The notes under the pieces: generated by a model
Told to the model about the DNA's origin: nothing
Database searches by the model: none
What the model saw: the letters and a program-made list of their open reading frames with translations, nothing else
NCBI GenBank assembly: GCA_963738425.1
Contig: CAVTWT010000025.1
Span: forward strand, 124,001 to 188,000
Source of the DNA: CADEEN01 sp963738425
GTDB taxonomy: Bacteria; Pseudomonadota; Gammaproteobacteria; Burkholderiales; Burkholderiaceae_C
Length of the DNA: 64,000 bases
Direction: 5' to 3'
In this document: positions 52,058 through 59,832 of the stretch, in pieces
How the letters are laid out: each line of letters starts with the position of its first letter
How positions within the stretch are numbered: the stretch's first letter is position 1
Program-made: the position numbers and the translations under genes

Positions 52058-53202
52058 AACGTGCCCGGCCGCAGGATGCTGCGATCGACGTTCCTGATCT
52101 GGGTGTGGCCGCAAAAGGCCATCGTCACGTCCAGTTCCTTGTGCAGGATTTCGAGCGCGCGAGTCACACCGGCTTCGCCCATTGCGCCGAGTCCGTAGGC
52201 CATCGCGCGGCCGATCATCGTGCCGCGAGCGCCCAGAGCCCAGGCCTTGAGCACGTCCTGGCCGCTGCGGATGCCACCGTCCATCCAGACTTCTGTTTTG
52301 TCGCCGACTGCCTCGACGATCGCCGGCAGCGCGCGGATCGACGACGGCGCGCCGTCGAGCTGGCGGCCGCCGTGGTTGCTGACGACGATCGCGTCGGCGC
52401 CGTGCTGCACGGCGAGCAGCGCGTCCTCGACTTCCATGATGCCCTTCAGGATGAACTTGCCGCCCCAGCGTTCGCGCACCCAATCGACGTCGGCCCACGA
52501 CAGCCGCGGGTCGAACTGCTCGTTGGTCCAGGCGGCGAGCGACTTCATGTCGCTGACCTCCTTGACGTGGCCGACGAGGTTGCCGAACGAGTGGCGCCGC
52601 GTGCCGAGCATGCCCAGGCACCAGCGCGGCTTCATCGCCAGGTTGATCAGGTTGGCGATCGTCGGCTTCGGTGGCGCGGTCAGGCCGTTCTTCAGATCCT
52701 TGTGGCGCTGGCCGATGACCTGCAGGTCCAGCGTCAGCACCAGTGCGCTGCACTTGGCCGCCTTGCAACGGTCGATCATGCGCGTCATCGCCTCGCGGTC
52801 GCGCATCATGTAGAGCTGGAACCAGAACGGCGCGGACGTGTTCGCGGCAATGTCCTCGATCGAGCAGATGCTCATCGTCGACAGCGTGAACGGGATGCCG
52901 AACTTCTCGGCCGCCTTGGCGGCGTGGATCTCGCCGTCGGCATGCTGCATGCCCGTCAGGCCGACCGGCGCGATCGCCACCGGCATCTTCGCCGCCTGGC
53001 CGACCATCGTCACCGCGGTGCTGCGGTTTTCCATGTTGACCGCCACGCGCTGGCGCAGCTGGATGGCCTTGAAGTCGGCCTCGTTGGCGCGGTAGGTGCC
53101 TTCGGTCCATGAGCCGCTGTCGGCGTAGTCGTAGAACATGCGCGGCACGCGCTGTTGCGCGAGCGCGCGCAGGTCTTCGATGCAGGTGATCACCTCGGCC
53201 AT
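52054..53202 (-). CDS. FMN-dependent alpha-hydroxy acid dehydrogenase (LldD/glycolate oxidase family)
   Basis: 382 residues from ATG 53202, chosen because GAGGAG lies ahead; the frame extends to 53247. MFYDYADSGSWTEGTYRANE at the N-terminus, APVGLTGMQHADGE, SICSIEDIAANTSAPFWFQL, then SNHGGRQLDGAPSSIRALPA with the catalytic His and Arg, and DGGIRSGQDVLKAWALGARG with GTMIGR for FMN phosphate. Oxidises an L-2-hydroxy acid such as lactate or mandelate; substrate not resolved. Divergent from a LysR gene 66 bp away. Confidence 0.92.
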   Translation of the reverse strand: MAEVITCIEDLRALAQQRVPRMFYDYADSGSWTEGTYRANEADFKAIQLRQRVAVNMENRSTAVTMVGQAAKMPVAIAPVGLTGMQHADGEIHAAKAAEKFGIPFTLSTMSICSIEDIAANTSAPFWFQLYMMRDREAMTRMIDRCKAAKCSALVLTLDLQVIGQRHKDLKNGLTAPPKPTIANLINLAMKPRWCLGMLGTRRHSFGNLVGHVKEVSDMKSLAAWTNEQFDPRLSWADVDWVRERWGGKFILKGIMEVEDALLAVQHGADAIVVSNHGGRQLDGAPSSIRALPAIVEAVGDKTEVWMDGGIRSGQDVLKAWALGARGTMIGRAMAYGLGAMGEAGVTRALEILHKELDVTMAFCGHTQIRNVDRSILRPGTF

Positions 53203-53268
53203 GGTTGTCGTCTCCTCTTGTGAGAGAGGATCGTACCCACAGGGCACCGCGCGGCGGCGGAAACTTTG

Positions 53269-54202
53269 TCAGGCGCTGTCGGAAGGAAGGGCCGGTAGCG
53301 CCAGCAAGGCATGCGACGCCACCACCCAGCGTGCGCAGCGCTCGTGCAGCCAGGTAGCGAAGTCGCGCGCGATCGGCGCCGCACTGACCGCTGCCAGGTG
53401 ATATTGCTTCGCTGGCTGGGCGGCGAGCGCGAACGGCGCGACGAGGTTGCCGCCTTCGATCCAGCGCCGCGCCAGCGACGGCCGGGCGAGAGCGATGCCC
53501 TGGCCTTGCACGGCGGCTTCGAGCGTCAGGCCCAGATCGACCAGCTTGGCGCCGCCGGTCGGTTCGGGCCAGTCCAGGCCGGCGGCGCGGAACCACGGCG
53601 CCCAGGGTTCGATCGGCGTGCGCAGCAAGCACATGGTGGCGCAGGTCGCTCGGCACCCGCAGCGCCGCGCCGTGCGCGAGCAGCGTCGGTGCAGCGAGCG
53701 GCAGCACGACGTCGTGCATCAGCACCGCACTGGCATCGGCGGCCACGCCATGGCGCACGTCGACATCGGCGTCGATGGCCTGCAGGTCGAGGTAGGGGAT
53801 CGACAGCACGACTTCGAGTTCGACGCCGGCATGCGCCTGCGCAAAGTCGTCGAGGTGCGGCACCAGGATCTGGCGCGCGAAGGTCGGCGGCGCGACGACG
53901 CGCAGCCGCTCGCTGCGCTGCACGGCACGCTGGTGCTGCGGCAAGGCCAGCAGCAGGTCGAGGGCCGGGCGCACGCGCTCCAGGTACTCGCGCCCGGCGG
54001 GCGTCAGCGCCAGCGCTTTGGCGTTGCGCAGCAGCAGCGGCGTGCCGAGCAGCTCTTCGACGGTGGCCACGCGCTTGCCGATCGCGCTGGCCGTGACCGC
54101 GAGTTCATCGGCGGCGCGCTCGAAGCTGCCCAGCCGCGCCGCAGCCTCGAGGGCGCGCAGGCCTTCGATCGAAGGCAGGCGGGGTGCGGCGTCGTCGTTC
54201 AT
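53269..54202 (-). CDS. LysR family transcriptional regulator (one frameshift near 53640)
   Basis: About 311 residues after joining two frames. The N-terminal winged HTH is intact (SIEGLRALEAAARLGSFERA, ADELAVTASAIGKRVATVEE). The effector domain runs RLRVVAPPTFARQILVPHLD to ALRVPSDLRH, then continues after the shift with MCLLRTPIEPWAPWFRAAGL. The 934 bases are one more than a multiple of three; an extra C in CGCCACCATG is likely. The gene lies next to the oxidase with the same orientation, so it may regulate the oxidase or itself. Ligand unknown. Confidence 0.86.
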
Positions 54203-54226
54203 CGCCGCTCATTGTCGGCTTGCGGC

Positions 54227-54910
54227 TCAGCGTGTCCCGGGATCGTAGGACGGCACGGCGGCGGGCCGTGCCGATCGGGTGCGCGGCGTGAAGTTGAGCT
54301 TGGCTTGGGCCGTGCTGGCCGCGCCGACCTGCAGTGTTTGCGTCGGTTGCTCGGTCAGTTGGTCAGGGTGCCAGATCCGCAGCTCGGCAGCGCCGTCGGG
54401 CACGCCCTCGATGCGCACGCGGCCTGCGGCGTCGCTGACGGCGCTCCAGGGCGACTCGGCGACGAAGACGTGGCCGCGCATCGAGCCGTGCAGGTGGCAG
54501 CCGAGAACGATCGCGCCGGCCTGGTCGAGAACGACATCGGCGCTGGTGTCCTTGCCACTCTTCACTGGGCCCATGCGGATGTCGATCTGCTTGGCTGGCG
54601 CCACCGAGCCGAGCGGGCCGCCTGCCAGCGAACGCACATGGTGATCGTAGGCGTCGCGGTTGACGAAGCGCACGCTGCCGCCCTGCGGCACCACGGTGAC
54701 GAAGGGTTCGTAGCGCAGGTCCTGCTGGCTGACGACGGCCACCGGCGGCGCCGGCCGCGCGCTCCAGGGCGTCGCTGGCCGCACCTGCACGACGGCGTTG
54801 GCCGCGGGCTTGCCGTCGGCGCCGGTCAGCGTGACCTGCACCGTGCCGGCACCAGCGACGAAGGGGGACAGGGCCAGCGCGGCGGCGAGCAGGGCGCGGT
54901 CAAAGGGCAT
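54227..54910 (-). CDS. Cupredoxin-like exported protein (plastocyanin/methylamine-utilisation type)
   Basis: 227 residues from ATG 54910; the frame extends to TTG 54928, but GAGAAAG fits ATG 54910 better. Signal peptide (LLAAALALSPFVAGAG), then SVRFVNRDAYDHHVRSLAGG and IVLGCHLHGSMRGHVFV, the Cys-His region of a type 1 copper site, followed by AGRVRIEGVPDGAAELRIWH, a carboxypeptidase regulatory-like end. Similar proteins sit near methylamine utilisation genes, not seen here. Likely a periplasmic copper or electron-transfer protein. Confidence 0.78.
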   Translation of the reverse strand: MPFDRALLAAALALSPFVAGAGTVQVTLTGADGKPAANAVVQVRPATPWSARPAPPVAVVSQQDLRYEPFVTVVPQGGSVRFVNRDAYDHHVRSLAGGPLGSVAPAKQIDIRMGPVKSGKDTSADVVLDQAGAIVLGCHLHGSMRGHVFVAESPWSAVSDAAGRVRIEGVPDGAAELRIWHPDQLTEQPTQTLQVGAASTAQAKLNFTPRTRSARPAAVPSYDPGTR

Positions 54911-54978
54911 GGCAGTCTTTCTCGTCAATCAACGGACTGGGGGTAAGCGGCGCAGTGCGGCAGCGGCCGCCGCGAGAC

Positions 54979-55104
54979 TCACGCCCAGGCGCGTGCCGCC
55001 ACCAGAGTCACGACGATCGCGGCGGCGACGACGGCCAGCAGCCAGTTCGACAGTTGACCGTGCGGCACGCCGCGGCGGCGCCGCGGATGTTCTTTGCTGT
55101 TCAT
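54979..55104 (-). CDS. 41-residue single-pass membrane peptide
   Basis: MNSKEHPRRRRGVPHG leads into one hydrophobic helix (WLLAVVAAAIVVTLVAA) and ends ARAWA. The Arg-rich N-terminus predicts an N-in orientation. It lies 10 bp from the dinB stop and 68 bp ahead of the cupredoxin gene, in the same direction, so it may be co-transcribed with them. No match to a known small protein; support is codon bias, a TM-like stretch and spacing. Confidence 0.5.
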   Translation of the reverse strand: MNSKEHPRRRRGVPHGQLSNWLLAVVAAAIVVTLVAARAWA

Positions 55105-55114
55105 GCGTCGAGTG

Positions 55115-56257
55115 TCATCGGCCGGCATGACGAAGTGAAGCCATGCGCACGCCCATCAGGCGGATGCGGCGTGAAAAATCCACTCGCTTCAGGCACAGGC
55201 CGGCAGCGTGGCGGATGGCGTCGGCCTCAGCCGTGGCGATGTCGAGCGTCAGATCGCGCGTCACGGTCTTGAAGTCGTCGAAGCGCAGCTTGATGCCGAC
55301 CGTCTTGCCGAGGTAGCCCTTCTTCTGCAGATCGTGCGCGAGTTCACGCACCAGCTCGTCGAGGATGGCACCGAGCTCGGCGCGGTCGGCCGTGGCCGAC
55401 AGATCGCGGTCGAAGGTGGTCTCGCGGCTCATCGACACCGGCTCGCTCGAGGTCGACAACGGCCGCTCGTCGCGGCCGTGCGCGGCGTCGTGCAGCCAGC
55501 GGGCATAGCTGCGGCCGAAGTGCTCGGCCAGCAGCGCTTTGTCGGCCGCGGCGAGGTCGGCGATCGTCTTGATGCCGAGCGCCGAGAGCTTCGCGCCCGC
55601 CTTCGGCCCGATGCCGTTGATGCGCCGCACCGGCAGCGGCCAGATGCGGCGCGGCAGGTCATCGTGCGTGAGCACCGTCAGGCCGTCCGGTTTGTCGAGT
55701 TCGCTGGCGATCTTGGCCAGCAGCTTGTTCGGCGTGATGCCCATCGAGCACGTCAGGCCGGTTGTCGTCCTGACGTTGTTGCGGATGTCCTGCGCGACGG
55801 CGCGCACGCCGCCGAACGGGTCGTGGCCAACGCTGTCCTGCGCGCCGGGTACGTCGCTCAGGTCGATGTAGATCTCGTCGATGCCGCGGTCTTCGATGAT
55901 CGGTGCGACTTCGGCCACCGCCGCCTTGAAGCGCCGCGAGTACAGGCGGTAGCGCTCGAAGTCGGTCGGCAGCAGCACCGCCTGCGGCGCGCGCAGCGCG
56001 GCCTTCATCAGACCCATGCCGGAGTGCACGCCGAGGTCGCGCGCCGGGTAGGTGGCGGTGGTGATGACGCCGCGGCCCTTGTAGGTGGCCAGGGTGGCAA
56101 AGCGCCGTGTGCCGTCGGCCAGCACCTCGGGCTGGGCCCGCCGGCCGCCGCCGATGACCACCGCCTCGCCCTGCAACTCGGGGTAGCGCAACAGCTCGAC
56201 CGACGCATAGAACGCGTCCATGTCGAGGTGGGCGATCCAGCGGCGGGGCGGCGTCAT
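55115..56257 (-). CDS. dinB: DNA polymerase IV
   Basis: 380 residues. Y-family polymerase: catalytic Asp12 and Asp14 region HLDMDAFYASVE, then IIEDRGIDEIYIDLSD with Asp127-Glu128. PNKLLAKIASELDKPDG and INGIGPKAGAKLSALG form the HhH motifs, with the little-finger domain after (TTFDRDLSATADRAELGAIL). A ~20-residue insertion near 38-62, before the TATYPARD segment, is typical of one DinB subgroup. Translesion synthesis; often SOS-controlled, but no clear LexA box is seen upstream. Confidence 0.93.
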   Translation of the reverse strand: MTPPRRWIAHLDMDAFYASVELLRYPELQGEAVVIGGGRRAQPEVLADGTRRFATLATYKGRGVITTATYPARDLGVHSGMGLMKAALRAPQAVLLPTDFERYRLYSRRFKAAVAEVAPIIEDRGIDEIYIDLSDVPGAQDSVGHDPFGGVRAVAQDIRNNVRTTTGLTCSMGITPNKLLAKIASELDKPDGLTVLTHDDLPRRIWPLPVRRINGIGPKAGAKLSALGIKTIADLAAADKALLAEHFGRSYARWLHDAAHGRDERPLSTSSEPVSMSRETTFDRDLSATADRAELGAILDELVRELAHDLQKKGYLGKTVGIKLRFDDFKTVTRDLTLDIATAEADAIRHAAGLCLKRVDFSRRIRLMGVRMASLRHAGR

Positions 56258-56364
56258 GGACAGCGATTCTGCGGTGGCGCTGCTGACAGCCGGCTGCCAG
56301 CAGCGCCATCGGTACGCCGTTGCGACTCGGTTGCCATTGAAGCTGCGGTCCGGTCAGATTTCAC

Positions 56365-56393
56365 TTGCAAATGGGCAAAACGCCCATTTAAAC
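56365..56393 (+). promoter_or_regulatory. Candidate promoter with palindromic operator for the DUF5666 operon
   Basis: TTGCAA (56365-56370) and TTAAAC (56388-56393) are spaced by 17 bp, as -35/-10 elements. Inside the spacer lies a perfect 8-bp inverted repeat, AAATGGGC-AAAAC-GCCCATTT (56369-56389). A repressor bound there would block polymerase. This is a by-eye prediction. Confidence 0.45.
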
Positions 56394-56467
56394 TGCAGTC
56401 ATCGCAAAGGCCTCAACCCGGGGCCTGCAGCCCAGGCGCCCGGCAGGCGGCGCAGGAGAAATCTGAC

Positions 56468-57688
56468 ATGACGACGAACACCTCCCGACAAGCCTTTGCT
56501 CTGAGCCGCCGCCGCGCGCTCGCCGTCCCGGCTGCGGCGCTGATGGCCGGCGTGCTCGGCCCGGCACTGCTGAGTGCCTGCGGCGGTGGCGGCGGCGATG
56601 ACGCCGCTGCCGGCAGCACGGCGCAGAGCTACACCAGTGGTCCGATCAGCGGTCTGGGCTCGATCATCGTCGGCGGTGTGCGCTTCGAGGACAACAGCGC
56701 CCGCGTCGAAGACGACGACGATGGCAGCTCACGCAGCCGCAGTGTGCTCAAGCTGGGCATGGTGGTCGAGGTCAGTTCCTCGTCGATCGACGACAGCACT
56801 GGCCGCGCGGTGGCTGGCCTGATTCGCTTCGGCAGTGAGATCAAGGGGCCGGTGGCGTCGATCGACAGCGCTGCGCAAACGCTCCGTGTGCTCGACCAGA
56901 CGGTCGAGGTGCGCGCCGAGACGGTGTTCGACGCCGCCCTGGTGGGGGGCTTCTCCGCTCTGGCGGTGAACCAGATCCTCGAAATCCACGCCTTGTTCGA
57001 CAGCGCCACCGGGCACTACCTGGCAACACGCATCGAACTCGAGGATAGCGCCGACAACTACCGCCTGCGCGGCCGGGTCAGCGCACTGGACAGCACCAAC
57101 AAGGTCTTCCAGATCGGCGATGCGGTCATCAACTACGGCGGCGTGCCGGCGGGCGAGCTGCCCAGCAACTTCGCCGAGGGCCAGCGCGTGCGCGTGCGCC
57201 TGCAAACCGCGCAGGTCAATGGGCAGTGGGTGGCGATCTCGGTGCGCACGGGTGTGCGCCGCGTCGATGACATCAACGATGCCCGCATCCGCGGCTTCGT
57301 CAATGGCTTCGTCTCGGAAACACAGTTCCAGGTCAATGGCATCGCTGTCGACGCTGCTGCGGCACGCATCGAGGGCACTGTGCGCGATGGCGCGCTGGTC
57401 GAGGTGCGCGGCAGCGTCAGCAATGGCACGCTGGTGGCTTCGCGCGTCAAGGTCATCGACCGCCTGGGCGATGAGATCAAGCGTTTCGAACTGCACGGCA
57501 ACGTGAGCGCGCTGGACACCGTTGCACAGACCTTCATGCTGCGCGAGATCAGGATCAACTATTCGCGCGTCGTTGAGTGGAAGGACGGTGGTGTGGCCGA
57601 TCTGGCGGACGGCAAGGCGGTGGAGGTCAAGGGCCTGTGGGCCGAAGACCGCAGCGTCATGTTCGCCGCGGTGATCGAGTTCGAGTGA
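56468..57688 (+). CDS. DUF5666-type lipoprotein, copy 1
   Basis: 406 residues. A Tat-like signal (LSRRRALAVPAAALMAG) ends in LLSACGGGG, a lipobox, so it is probably a lipoprotein. After TSGPISGLGSIIVGGVRFED come about five repeats of a ~70-residue beta module (for example YRLRGRVSALDSTNKVFQIG, IRGFVNGFVSETQFQVNGIA), the DUF5666 pattern. Function unknown. AGGAGAA precedes the start. A paralogue lies at 58639 with the DUF6502 gene in between. Confidence 0.82.
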   Translation: MTTNTSRQAFALSRRRALAVPAAALMAGVLGPALLSACGGGGGDDAAAGSTAQSYTSGPISGLGSIIVGGVRFEDNSARVEDDDDGSSRSRSVLKLGMVVEVSSSSIDDSTGRAVAGLIRFGSEIKGPVASIDSAAQTLRVLDQTVEVRAETVFDAALVGGFSALAVNQILEIHALFDSATGHYLATRIELEDSADNYRLRGRVSALDSTNKVFQIGDAVINYGGVPAGELPSNFAEGQRVRVRLQTAQVNGQWVAISVRTGVRRVDDINDARIRGFVNGFVSETQFQVNGIAVDAAAARIEGTVRDGALVEVRGSVSNGTLVASRVKVIDRLGDEIKRFELHGNVSALDTVAQTFMLREIRINYSRVVEWKDGGVADLADGKAVEVKGLWAEDRSVMFAAVIEFE

Positions 57689-57708
57689 TCTAGCGCCAAC
57701 AGGCCCTA
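57687..57708. repeat. Possible MITE end remnant
   Basis: GATCTAGCGCCAACAGGCCC followed by TA is close to the right end of the MITEs (GATAGCGTTAACAGGCCC + TA). Only about 20 bases match and no second end is present. It may be an excision scar or chance. Confidence 0.35.
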
Positions 57709-57718
57709 GCATCCCCGC

Positions 57719-58642
57719 ATGGCCGAACCGTCAGCCGACGCGCCCGATCCCAACGCGGCCTTGCAGGCCGCGTTGGCGCGTCTGCTCGCGCCGCTGGCGC
57801 AACTGGCGGTGGCCCGCGGCGTGCCGTTCGCGGTCGTCGACGAAATGATGCGGGCGGCCTTCGTCAGTACCGCGCACGCGGCGCACCCCGGCTTGCCCGA
57901 GCACCGGCGGGCCAGCCGCGTCAGTGCGGCCACCGGGCTGAACCGGCGTGAGGTCAACCGCCTGCTCGATCAGCAACACGCCGCTGCGCGCCAAGGCAAG
58001 CCGGCGGCGACACCGCGCTCACCCGCAGCGATGGTGTTCGCGCACTGGCGCGCCAGCAGCGCCTACCGCACGCGTGCCGGCGCGCCACGCGTGCTGCCCC
58101 GCACCGGCGCGCCGCCGAGTTTCGAGTCGCTGGCGCAGGAGGTCACGCGCGATGTGCATCCGCGCGCCCTGCTCGAAGAGTTGTTGCGCCTGAACCTGGC
58201 CACCCATGACGAAGCGCGCGACACCGTGGCCCTGGTCAAGGACAACTTCGTGCCGCGCGGCGACGCCGAGCGCATGGTGCAGTGGCTGGGCGCGAACGTC
58301 GGCGACCATCTGGCCGGCGCCGTGGCCAATGTGATGGGGCGCGAACCCGCTCATCCCGAGCAAGCCATCGCTGCCGAGGGCTTGAGCGCCGCGTCAGTGG
58401 CGCAGGTGCGGCCACTGCTGCACGCGCACTGGCAGCGCCTGACTGAAGAGATGGTGCCGCTGCTCGAGCGCTTGATCGAGCAAGACGCCGCGCGCACCGA
58501 CCCTGACAACCCGAACACGCACCGCGTGCGTTTCGGCCTTTACGGTTTCGATACCGCGCCTGCGTCTACCCCGCCGCAGGAGGCGCCGAAGGCAAGTCCG
58601 CCCCGGCGCGCACGCAAGACTTCCGGGAAAACCAACTCATGA
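57719..58642 (+). CDS. DUF6502 family protein
   Basis: 307 residues, no signal peptide, so cytoplasmic. The N-terminal part (LAPLAQLAVARGVPFAVVDE, MMRAAFVSTAHAA) and RRASRVSAATGLNRREVNRL resemble a helix-turn-helix region; the rest is helical, with a conserved middle (RASSAYRTRAGAPRVLPRTG, SLAQEVTRDVHPRALLEELL) and a basic tail. The family is known from DUF assignment only. It is flanked by two DUF5666 lipoproteins and overlaps the second by ATGA, so a regulator or accessory role in that system is inferred. Confidence 0.78.
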   Translation: MAEPSADAPDPNAALQAALARLLAPLAQLAVARGVPFAVVDEMMRAAFVSTAHAAHPGLPEHRRASRVSAATGLNRREVNRLLDQQHAAARQGKPAATPRSPAAMVFAHWRASSAYRTRAGAPRVLPRTGAPPSFESLAQEVTRDVHPRALLEELLRLNLATHDEARDTVALVKDNFVPRGDAERMVQWLGANVGDHLAGAVANVMGREPAHPEQAIAAEGLSAASVAQVRPLLHAHWQRLTEEMVPLLERLIEQDAARTDPDNPNTHRVRFGLYGFDTAPASTPPQEAPKASPPRRARKTSGKTNS

Positions 58643-59829
58643 AATCCTCGTTTCATCGCCTTTTGTCCCTGTGGCGCGCACTCGCGGTGGCGCTGATGCT
58701 TGCAGCGTGCGGCGGCGGCGTCGAGACCGGTGGCACCGGCGCCACTGGTGGCTCGTACGTCGAGGGGCCGATCACGGGTTTCGGCTCGATCATCGTCGGC
58801 GGCGTGCGCTTCGACGACAGCAGCGCGCGCGTCGAAGACGGCGACGGCGGCGGCCGCAGCCGCGACGACTTGCGCCTGGGCATGCGCGTCGAGGTCGAGA
58901 GCGGCGCCATCAGCGACGACGGCAGCGGCGGCCGTGCGGCCATCGCCACGCGGGTGCGCTTTGCCAGCGACCTCATCGGGCCGGTGACCGCTGCCGACGC
59001 GAACGGCTTGCTGATTGCCGTGCTCGGCCAGGCCGTGCGCGTGACGCAGGCCACAGTCGTCGATGGTGCGCTGGGTGGCGCGGGGTCGCTCGTCGTCGGC
59101 GACATCGTCGAAGTCCACGGGTTCATCGACCCCGGTGCCCTGATCGACCGCTACGTGGCCACTCGCATCGAGCGCCGCAGCGCCACACCCGCGGCCTTCC
59201 GCGTGCGCGGCCTGGTGCGCGACCTGGCAGCGGTGCCGCCGACCTTGCGCATCGGTGCGCAGACCTTCGATCTGGCGGCTACTGGCGTGCCGGCGGGCCT
59301 GGCGAACGGCCAGATCGTGCGCCTGACGGTGGCCACATCGCAAGTGGCCGGGCGCTGGCCCGTGACGGCCATTGCCGCAGAAACGCGCCGCCTCGATGAC
59401 CGCGATGAAGCCGAAGTCGAAGGTCTGATCACGTCGCTCACCAGCACCACGCGCTTTGCCGTCAACGGTGTCAACGTCGATGCCAGCGGTGCGAACTTCG
59501 TGGATGGCACCGCCGGAATCGTCCCCGGCGCTCGCGTCAAGGTGCGCGGCCGCAGCGTTGGCGGAGAACTGATCGCAGCCACCGTCGATTTGCGCAGCGA
59601 CGATGATGCCTTCAACGATGGTGTGGACCTTCGCGACGCGATCACCGGCTTGAACACGACGCTGAAGACATTCCAGGTGCGCGACGTCACCGTGTTCTAT
59701 GGCGCCTCGCCGCGCTACGACAACGGCACCGAGGCCGATCTCGCCGATGGCCGACGCGTGCGGGTTCGCGGGCTCTTGTCGTCGGACCGGACGCGCGCCG
59801 TGGCGACACGCATCGAGTTCGAGAGCTGA
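58639..59829 (+). CDS. DUF5666-type lipoprotein, copy 2
   Basis: 396 residues. Signal (SLWRALAVALMLAACGGG) with lipobox. The start of the mature part, YVEGPITGFGSIIVGGVRFD, and the modules (FRVRGLVRDLAAVPPTLRIG, VEGLITSLTSTTRFAVNGVN) parallel copy 1. It is translationally coupled to the DUF6502 gene by ATGA, so it is likely co-regulated. Copy 1 and copy 2 are paralogues with clear but divergent sequences, suggesting an old duplication. Confidence 0.82.
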   Translation: MKSSFHRLLSLWRALAVALMLAACGGGVETGGTGATGGSYVEGPITGFGSIIVGGVRFDDSSARVEDGDGGGRSRDDLRLGMRVEVESGAISDDGSGGRAAIATRVRFASDLIGPVTAADANGLLIAVLGQAVRVTQATVVDGALGGAGSLVVGDIVEVHGFIDPGALIDRYVATRIERRSATPAAFRVRGLVRDLAAVPPTLRIGAQTFDLAATGVPAGLANGQIVRLTVATSQVAGRWPVTAIAAETRRLDDRDEAEVEGLITSLTSTTRFAVNGVNVDASGANFVDGTAGIVPGARVKVRGRSVGGELIAATVDLRSDDDAFNDGVDLRDAITGLNTTLKTFQVRDVTVFYGASPRYDNGTEADLADGRRVRVRGLLSSDRTRAVATRIEFES

Positions 59830-59832
59830 AGG

